From NCBI RefSeq assembly GCF_000025185.1, contig NC_013720.1, positions 5,704,001 through 5,768,000 on the forward strand: a stretch of DNA of 64,000 bases. The letters run 5' to 3'. This DNA is from Pirellula staleyi DSM 6068. GTDB lineage: Bacteria; Planctomycetota; Planctomycetia; Pirellulales; Pirellulaceae. The notes beneath the pieces were generated by a model. It saw only the letters and a list, made by a program, of their open reading frames with translations, did no database searches and was not told the DNA's origin. Made by a program: the position numbers and the translations under genes. How positions within the stretch are numbered: the stretch's first letter is position 1; each line of letters opens with the position of its first letter. Positions 57,995 to 64,000 of this stretch are shown piece by piece.

Positions 57995-58954
57995 CTATTT
58001 GCTTGCGGGCTTCAGTAGCTTGAGCATCGCATGCCCCATCCCATCGCCAATCAGGTAGTAGGTCTCGGCGTTGCTGTTCCAGTGATACCCCTGCCCCGAT
58101 GGCGACTCTTCTTTGGGTCGATAGAAGTCGCGTGTGCCAACAAAAGCGACGTTGCCTCGAAACTCCTCATACTCGGCAACAGCGGCTTGAGCTTTCATGA
58201 GCGAGAGCGCACGAGGATGCGTTTCGGTGGGGCCAGTCATGCCAGTCTCGGCGACCACAAATTTCATGTTCGGCGCGCTGAGGTCTTTGCGAAGATCGCG
58301 GACCAGGTTGGCAAGGTTCTTTTCATACTCGTCGTTGAAAGCCTGATTGATGCGATCGTTCCACCCTTGATGCCAGCCGAAACCAACGAGCTCTGCTTGA
58401 TGTGAGGCATATTCGGGAAACAGCTTGGGAAGATCTTTCAGCACCGTTTTGGTTTGAGTGATGATCTCTTGGTAGTAAGGACCGACAGTTCCACCCGAGG
58501 ATGGCGGCCGAAAGTCTTGTCCCAAACTCTTGCCACCCCAGGCCAACTTCACAAGCAAGACGGGCTCGTCGATGGCATTGCCGACGACATGTCCAAAGCC
58601 GAGTTCAGGTCCCATCATTTCTTCCGAGGCACCATAACCAGCTGTGAGTTTTCCTTGGCGACCGAGATACCAAATTTGGACATCATCGCGCGAGACCCAG
58701 TCGCCTGAGTCGGTCACCAAATGCTTGAAATCTGCCTTTTTAGGAGACTCTTTCACCAGCCACTCGAGCGAACCTTGGCCGCCGTTGGCCTTCGGATCGG
58801 CTTTCACCTTTCCATGTCCCTGCATGTTCGATTGGCCGGCGAGCACAAAGACTTTGAGTGTCTCGGCGGCAGTAAGTGAGTCGGCTGAGAGCCCCGCAAT
58901 TAGCAGCGCGGCGATCAACAACTTCGATCCCCAATTCAACGAGGTGCATGTCAT
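57995..58954 (-). CDS. Sialate O-acetylesterase-like (SASA) secreted protein
   Basis: The start at 58954 gives 319 residues with a signal peptide (SKLLIAALLIAGLSADSLTA). VFVLAGQSNMQGHG follows at once, the block I of SASA/SGNH carbohydrate esterases with the catalytic serine. GFGWHQGWNDR in the middle and DGMGHAMLKLL at the end supply candidates for the remaining residues, although the usual Asp-x-x-His is not certain here. Planctomycetes have many such enzymes, probably acting on acetylated polysaccharides outside the cytoplasm. Frames upstream of 58954 are open but give no better signal peptide. Confidence 0.85.
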   Translation of the reverse strand: MTCTSLNWGSKLLIAALLIAGLSADSLTAAETLKVFVLAGQSNMQGHGKVKADPKANGGQGSLEWLVKESPKKADFKHLVTDSGDWVSRDDVQIWYLGRQGKLTAGYGASEEMMGPELGFGHVVGNAIDEPVLLVKLAWGGKSLGQDFRPPSSGGTVGPYYQEIITQTKTVLKDLPKLFPEYASHQAELVGFGWHQGWNDRINQAFNDEYEKNLANLVRDLRKDLSAPNMKFVVAETGMTGPTETHPRALSLMKAQAAVAEYEEFRGNVAFVGTRDFYRPKEESPSGQGYHWNSNAETYYLIGDGMGHAMLKLLKPASK

Positions 58955-59299
58955 CGAAAGAACCATCCAGGAGAGTGAGGTGGGAGAGGCGGAAGGAACA
59001 TAGCGAAGGTTGAATATAGCGGGCTGTACAGTTCCTCCAAACAAAGTTTTTTCTTGAATCTGGAATCGGCGAAATCGATTTGCTAGGTTTCATCCGTCGC
59101 TCTACCGACCAGCCACACCGGGGATAAATACCACCCTGACATTTGTGGGCATCGCTTTGGCTTATCGACCTGCTTCTGCTGCGTTTGGTGTGGTCGGTCA
59201 GAAGTACTTGCGTGAACCGGCGACGTGTGTGGTTTGTCGCTCCTTGGGGGCGCTGCTGCGACTCTACAACCTGGATGAACTTGAGCGAATGGGCTCCGC
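58955..59299. other. Intergenic region, no gene seen
   Basis: It separates the divergent esterase and TPR-protein genes and should hold both promoters. A reverse frame at 59083-59460 runs against the TPR gene and has no coding character. Confidence 0.4.
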
Positions 59300-62200
59300 A
59301 TGAGCATTTCTGAATCGATACTGGATGAAAAGCTTCTCGAGCTCAACCGCTTGATGGATCGTGGTCTGTACTTGCAGATGTACGCCCACACGCGCGAACT
59401 TGGTCCGCTGCAAACGTGGACCGGCCCACGTGCTGGCGTCTTAGCCTCGCGACTTGCCAATCATCTGGGAGCCCATTCTCTTTCGCGCTGGATCATCCGG
59501 CGTTTGCTACGGGAATTCCCGAGCGATTCGGAAGTCCGTTACTACTCGACCTATCTTGAAATTGGTCGATTGGGTCCCTATCGCACCTGGCGAAATCTGC
59601 AAGCAAACCTCGAACTGGAGAGCGATGCCAGTGACGAAACGCGTTCGAGTTGGTATGCCCTGATTGGTCAGGTAGCTGCCACCTTCCGCGACTTCGAGAC
59701 GTCAGAAAAGTGGCTGCGCCGCGCGAGCGACGTCGCGCCAGAGAATCCTTGGATCTCCGTTTGCTGGTCTTATGTACTAGAGATGCAAGATCGCTACGAC
59801 GAAGCACTCGCGCAAGCGCAGCGCAGTCTCGAGATCCGTCCGATGTATCGCGCGGGAGTGCAAGCGGCCGGGCATTTGCTTTCTCTGGCGAATCGCGACA
59901 CCGAGGCGATCGAACTCTACGACGCAGCGCTCGAAGTGATCGAAAGTTCGGCTGTCGCCGCGCATCTGTTTGCGATTCATCTCGAACTCCGCGATTGGTC
60001 GCGGGCCAAGCAGGCGCTCGATCGATTCGAACAGTTCTGTCCCTTAGCGCAGCGCAGTACGCGGCGCTGGATCGCTGCCAATCGCAGTGAAATCGCCTAT
60101 CAAATGGGAGACATCGAAACCGCCATCGCCGAAGCGGAACTAGCACGCACACCTTATTTGAAGCAAATTGTCGAGAACCTACGCGCGACCGAGTCGAGTG
60201 GCGGGAGCAAAGTGTTTCTCGATGTCCCCTTCGTGCGGCAACATCATGTCACGTGCGCGCCGGCAACTCTCGCTGCTATCAGCCGCTATTGGTCGAAGCC
60301 AGCCGAGCACGTGCAAGTGGCTAGCGAGATTTGCTACAACGGCACCACGACCCATGCCGAGCGGACTTGGGCCGAGGCGAGTGGCTGGGTCGTGAAAGAA
60401 TTCTCGGTCACGGCCGAGAGTGCCCAGCAGTTGCTCGACCGAGGGATTCCGTTCACGCTGGTGACGATTGAGCCAGGAAATGCTCACTTGCAGGCGATCA
60501 TTGGCTACGATCAGCGGCGCAAAACGCTGACGATTCGCGACCCGTATTATCGCAACTTGGGAGAGACGCTGTGCGAGAAGTTTCTCGATCGCTATCGCGC
60601 GTTTGGTCCGCGCGGCATGGCACTCGTACCGCAAGAAATGGCCGAGAAAATCAGCGATTTAACGCTCCCCGACGAAGCGCTCTGGAACGGTCTGTTTGAA
60701 CTCGACGGCGCGCTCATCAAGCACGATCGTGCGCAGGCCGAGGTGGTGTATCAAGCGATGTGCACAAGCGCGCCGGATGATCGCCTGACACTCGAAGCGC
60801 GGCGGCGTCTTGCCATTTACGATGCAAACCCAGCCGAGCAACTGGCGGCTGTCGAGAAAGTGTTCGAACAGTTCCCCACCAGCGAACGGATCGCCTGGGA
60901 GCGACTCGCGCTTTTGCGCTATCAAACTTCCCGCGAGCAGCGCTTGCAGCAGCTCGAGGCGATGGCCCAGCGTGAAGATGCCAGCCCCATCTTCTCGCGC
61001 ATGCTTGCCGATGAACTGCTGCAAGATGCTCGTCGTCATGCCGACGCCACGACGCTGCTGCGAAAGTCGATACGACGCTGGCCCACCGATCCTTCGAGCT
61101 ATCACTCGCTCGGCAACTTACTGTGGGACGCTCGTAAGAATGAAGAAGCGCTCGAGCTCTTTCGATTTGCCTCGTGCCTCGGAGACAAGGACGAGCACTT
61201 CGCAAGGTCCTACTTCCAAGCCTCCACTTGGATGCGACGAACCGACGAGCTCGTCACGCTGCTGCGCGATCGCGTAGAGCGTTATGGCCGCAAGTCGACC
61301 GATCCAGCGAAGACCTTGGCGTCGGCCTTGTTTCAGCTGAATCGGCATGCCGAGGGGCTCACCGTGCTCGAGCAAGCTATCGAAAAACACCCCGCTGATG
61401 GTGCGCTTCGTTTGTACGCGGCCAACGCCCACCTGACTGCCAGTAACGATTTTTTACCTCGCGCCATTGCGCTTGTTGAAGAAGCGAAAGCAATCTCGCC
61501 GCGCGACGAGTTCTTGCGCAGTTCGGCCATGCTCGCCAGTGCTACCGGCGATTCGCAGCGCGCCCTCGCTCTGTGGCAAGAGCTGGCTGTCATGCAACCT
61601 TACTCGATCGATGCGCATCACGCCGTCGCGCGTCTGCTGGCCATCATCGAGGGCCCCACCGCGCCCCTGGTGTACCTCGAGCAGATTTGCGCAAAGCTCC
61701 CGCACTACTATCCGGTTCACGAACTCCGGATTCAGTGGCTGCGTGATGAACCTTCCGAAGTACGCGAGCCAGTCCTTGCCCATGTACTCACCATCTCGCC
61801 CGACGATGCCTGGGTCCGCCGCGAAATGGCTGCCGTTTTGGGTAGTCTCAAGCGATTCGAGGAAGCGCATGCGCAGCTCGATATCGCCGAGAAAATCGAG
61901 CCGTTCAGCCCCTCGTACTGGATGGTTCGGGGGATTTTGCTCCGTACGGAAGGACGCCTCGACGAAGCCAAAACTGCCTTTCGACGTTCGATTGAACTGG
62001 CGGTCGACTCCGACTTTGCCATCGAATCGCTGATGGGGATGTGCACGACACTGGCCGAGCGCCGCGAAGTGCTGCGATTCGTGCGCGAGCAACTCGTGAG
62101 TCAGGTGACGCAGGGAGTGGGGCTCTCGGCGTTTGCCCATGCTGCGCAAGGAATTTTGGAGCCTGAGGAGTTGCTCGCCGAACTTCAGGCGGCACGTGTC

Positions 62201-64000
62201 GCGCGACCCGACCTCGCCGAAGCATGGTCGAGCGTCACCGAGCAACTCGCGCAGCTCGAGCGTTTCGACGACGCACTCGCCAATGCCCAGCAAGCCTGCG
62301 AACGCTTTCCACTTTCGATTCTTCTGTGGACTGATCTCGCGCGCGTCCATCGCCTGCGACTCGACTTCGATTCCGAGTCCGAAGCACTTGCCAACGCGCT
62401 GCGACTCGATCCCGGTCATAGCACAGCGCTCGAAATGATGTGCGAAGCACTTGCGCGGAAACGCGATTTGCAAGCGGCCTGCGATTTAGCCAAGCGAGCG
62501 ACAGCCCACGCCTCGCTCGACTATCTGAATCACACGATTCTGGCCGAGCAGTGGTGGCAACTTAAAGAACACGACCGGGCAATCGAAGCGCTCCGTCAAG
62601 CGATTCGCATCGAACCGGGAGCCGATCGCGCGTGGGGCAATTTACAGCAGTGGGCCAAGGATCTTGGCCAGCCCGAGATTGCCATCGACATTGCCCGCAC
62701 ACTCACGCAGTCGCGGCCCGGCGAAGCCCGCTCGTGGCATGTGCTGGCGCGCATCCTCGATGGTCCCCAGCACTCCGACGAAAGTCTCGCCGCTATCGAG
62801 CGAGCCATCGAACTCAATCCACTCGGCATCGATCTACACGATCTGCACGCCGACATTCTCGCCGAGCAAGGTCGGCTACGCGAAGCGAGCCTCGCCTGTC
62901 AGCCAGCCGTGTTTGGCGACCTTCAACCTTCGAAGCTGGCGATTCGCCAATCGATCATCGATGCCACGCGAGGCGATTTGCTCGCCGCTATTGCGCGCGT
63001 CCGGACCGTGCTCGTCGAAGAGCCGCACAACTATCGCGCGTGGATGCTGCTAGGGGACTGGACGAAAGCGATCAACGATTTTGATGGCTTCCTCGAAGTC
63101 GCCGAGAATCTCGCGCGACTGAGTCCCAACTACGAGTATTCGCTCTACACGCTCGGCGATGCGCGCCTGCTGAAAGGTGATCGCCAAGGAGCCAAAGAAG
63201 CTTTCGCGCGAGCCTTTGAACTTGTTCCCTATCACGAGCATTTGGGGAACAACCTGTTCGATCTGCACTTCGAGGATGACGAGTTTGAAACAGCAGCTGC
63301 AGTGATTGCGGTGCTGCGCGAGCATTCCAGCTCGTGCTTTGTCGTCACGCGCGAACTGCAAGTCGCTTTCCAGCAAGACCGTAGCGACCGCGCTCGAGAA
63401 TTACTCGCAGAACTTTGCACCGCTAAGTACGAGAGTGATTGGCCGATCACGACTGCCGGACAGTTGTTTATTGAAGCGGGGATGATCGACGACGCCATTG
63501 GTGTGCTCCGCCAAGCGATCGAACTTCCGAGCGCCCATGCCCAGGTTGCGGCGTGGTGGGCACGGCTTGAGTTCTGGAAAGCGAATCTCGACCACTGGAC
63601 TCCCGTGCAATCGCGACTCGAAGTGCTCGACCGCATTCCTTCGACCAAAGAGTTCCTGCAAGCTTGGTACGAAGCGGCGGCTGAACTCGAGTGGCGTGGC
63701 GATATCGAAGGCTTCTCGCGCGCCGCTGAAGTGCTCGAAACACTCGACAGCGACAACGCTCTGGCACGCTACTTCAGTGGTTCTGCCGCTGCGTTTCGCG
63801 AAGAAAATGACCGCGCTATCGAGGCTTTGCGCCTCGCCCTGGCGATCGATCCGAAGCATGCTCCTTCGAAGAGCAAACTGCTCGACATTTATCTGGCTCA
63901 GGGAGACACCGCGCAAGCCAAAGAGTTGCTCGACAGCTTCGATGGCGAAAATCCCTCGGCCGATATCGTAGCTCGTAAAGTAGAGTGGTCCGCGCTCTCC
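59300..64000 (+). CDS. Giant TPR protein with C39-like peptidase domain, 3' end beyond right edge
   Basis: From ATG 59300 (MSISESILDEKLLELNRLMD) the frame stays open to the right edge, 1567 codons, so the gene is incomplete here. TPR-like helical pairs fill residues about 60-290 and nearly everything after 450 (for example RFEEAHAQLDIAEKIEPFSP and HDRAIEALRQAIRIEPGADR). Between them, about 307-430, lies a C39-like cysteine peptidase fold: VPFVRQHHVTCAPATLAAIS with Cys319, NAHLQAIIGYD with His396, and RDPYY with Asp414. No signal peptide or membrane segment is visible, so it is probably cytoplasmic. The function is unknown. Confidence 0.85.
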   Translation, partial: MSISESILDEKLLELNRLMDRGLYLQMYAHTRELGPLQTWTGPRAGVLASRLANHLGAHSLSRWIIRRLLREFPSDSEVRYYSTYLEIGRLGPYRTWRNLQANLELESDASDETRSSWYALIGQVAATFRDFETSEKWLRRASDVAPENPWISVCWSYVLEMQDRYDEALAQAQRSLEIRPMYRAGVQAAGHLLSLANRDTEAIELYDAALEVIESSAVAAHLFAIHLELRDWSRAKQALDRFEQFCPLAQRSTRRWIAANRSEIAYQMGDIETAIAEAELARTPYLKQIVENLRATESSGGSKVFLDVPFVRQHHVTCAPATLAAISRYWSKPAEHVQVASEICYNGTTTHAERTWAEASGWVVKEFSVTAESAQQLLDRGIPFTLVTIEPGNAHLQAIIGYDQRRKTLTIRDPYYRNLGETLCEKFLDRYRAFGPRGMALVPQEMAEKISDLTLPDEALWNGLFELDGALIKHDRAQAEVVYQAMCTSAPDDRLTLEARRRLAIYDANPAEQLAAVEKVFEQFPTSERIAWERLALLRYQTSREQRLQQLEAMAQREDASPIFSRMLADELLQDARRHADATTLLRKSIRRWPTDPSSYHSLGNLLWDARKNEEALELFRFASCLGDKDEHFARSYFQASTWMRRTDELVTLLRDRVERYGRKSTDPAKTLASALFQLNRHAEGLTVLEQAIEKHPADGALRLYAANAHLTASNDFLPRAIALVEEAKAISPRDEFLRSSAMLASATGDSQRALALWQELAVMQPYSIDAHHAVARLLAIIEGPTAPLVYLEQICAKLPHYYPVHELRIQWLRDEPSEVREPVLAHVLTISPDDAWVRREMAAVLGSLKRFEEAHAQLDIAEKIEPFSPSYWMVRGILLRTEGRLDEAKTAFRRSIELAVDSDFAIESLMGMCTTLAERREVLRFVREQLVSQVTQGVGLSAFAHAAQGILEPEELLAELQAARVARPDLAEAWSSVTEQLAQLERFDDALANAQQACERFPLSILLWTDLARVHRLRLDFDSESEALANALRLDPGHSTALEMMCEALARKRDLQAACDLAKRATAHASLDYLNHTILAEQWWQLKEHDRAIEALRQAIRIEPGADRAWGNLQQWAKDLGQPEIAIDIARTLTQSRPGEARSWHVLARILDGPQHSDESLAAIERAIELNPLGIDLHDLHADILAEQGRLREASLACQPAVFGDLQPSKLAIRQSIIDATRGDLLAAIARVRTVLVEEPHNYRAWMLLGDWTKAINDFDGFLEVAENLARLSPNYEYSLYTLGDARLLKGDRQGAKEAFARAFELVPYHEHLGNNLFDLHFEDDEFETAAAVIAVLREHSSSCFVVTRELQVAFQQDRSDRARELLAELCTAKYESDWPITTAGQLFIEAGMIDDAIGVLRQAIELPSAHAQVAAWWARLEFWKANLDHWTPVQSRLEVLDRIPSTKEFLQAWYEAAAELEWRGDIEGFSRAAEVLETLDSDNALARYFSGSAAAFREENDRAIEALRLALAIDPKHAPSKSKLLDIYLAQGDTAQAKELLDSFDGENPSADIVARKVEWSALS

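Overview
The window looks like the chromosome of a planctomycete of the Pirellula/Blastopirellula type. This rests on a DUF1559 pseudopilin-like protein paired with a small lipoprotein, a c-type cytochrome-domain protein, a transmembrane Ser/Thr kinase, sulfatase and sialidase-like secreted enzymes, PPi-type phosphofructokinase signatures, DUF1598- and DUF4912-like proteins, and short intergenic palindromic repeats. Base composition is moderately GC-rich and even. No rRNA, tRNA, CRISPR array, transposase or prophage was recognised.

Layout. 1-350: the edge of a zinc-ribbon membrane protein. 629-2723: leuA with a long leader that holds a Leu-rich leader peptide, an antiterminator and a terminator, i.e. 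a classical ribosome-mediated attenuator. 3.0-9.6 kb: DUF1559 protein, lipoprotein, SGNH hydrolase, sialidase-like protein and a DUF1598-like secreted protein. 9.8-14 kb: threonine catabolism (tdh, kbl, ltaE) facing an XRE-cupin regulator. 14.2-17.5 kb: hisD, hisC, hisB. 17.7-24.4 kb: SUKH protein, secreted hypothetical, sulfatase, lipoprotein, PPi-dependent phosphofructokinase and a zinc-ribbon/TerB-like protein, with several repeats between them. 24.5-26.8 kb: thiO, a DUF2064 protein and a glutaredoxin-like gene that has no ATG, GTG or TTG start. 27.4-29.4 kb: Ser/Thr kinase. 29.4-30.8 kb: a region without a convincing gene but rich in perfect inverted repeats. 30.8-36.3 kb: a zincin-like protein, a cytochrome-domain protein with a degenerate peptidase-like C-terminus, a small zinc ribbon, larE and a DUF4912 protein.

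37.3-47.1 kb: a complete F1Fo ATP synthase operon in the order small membrane protein, AtpI-like, atpB, atpE, atpF, atpH, atpA, DUF4870 protein, atpG, atpD, atpC. Subunits a and b carry large His-rich extensions and subunit c has a signal-peptide-like N-terminus. 47.3-54.8 kb: FHA protein, small hypothetical, two SPFH/band-7 proteins and a large multi-spanning membrane protein. 54.9-59 kb: serine acetyltransferase, hisA, hisH and a sialate O-acetylesterase-like protein. 59.3 kb to the right edge: a very large TPR protein with an embedded C39-like cysteine peptidase domain, cut by the window.

The amino-acid genes fall into several small operons (leuA; tdh-kbl-ltaE; hisD and hisCB; hisH-hisA) rather than one block. 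The strongest regulatory signal is the leuA attenuator. The least expected coding signals are the glutaredoxin-like gene needing a near-cognate start codon and the enlarged, His-rich ATP synthase stator subunits.
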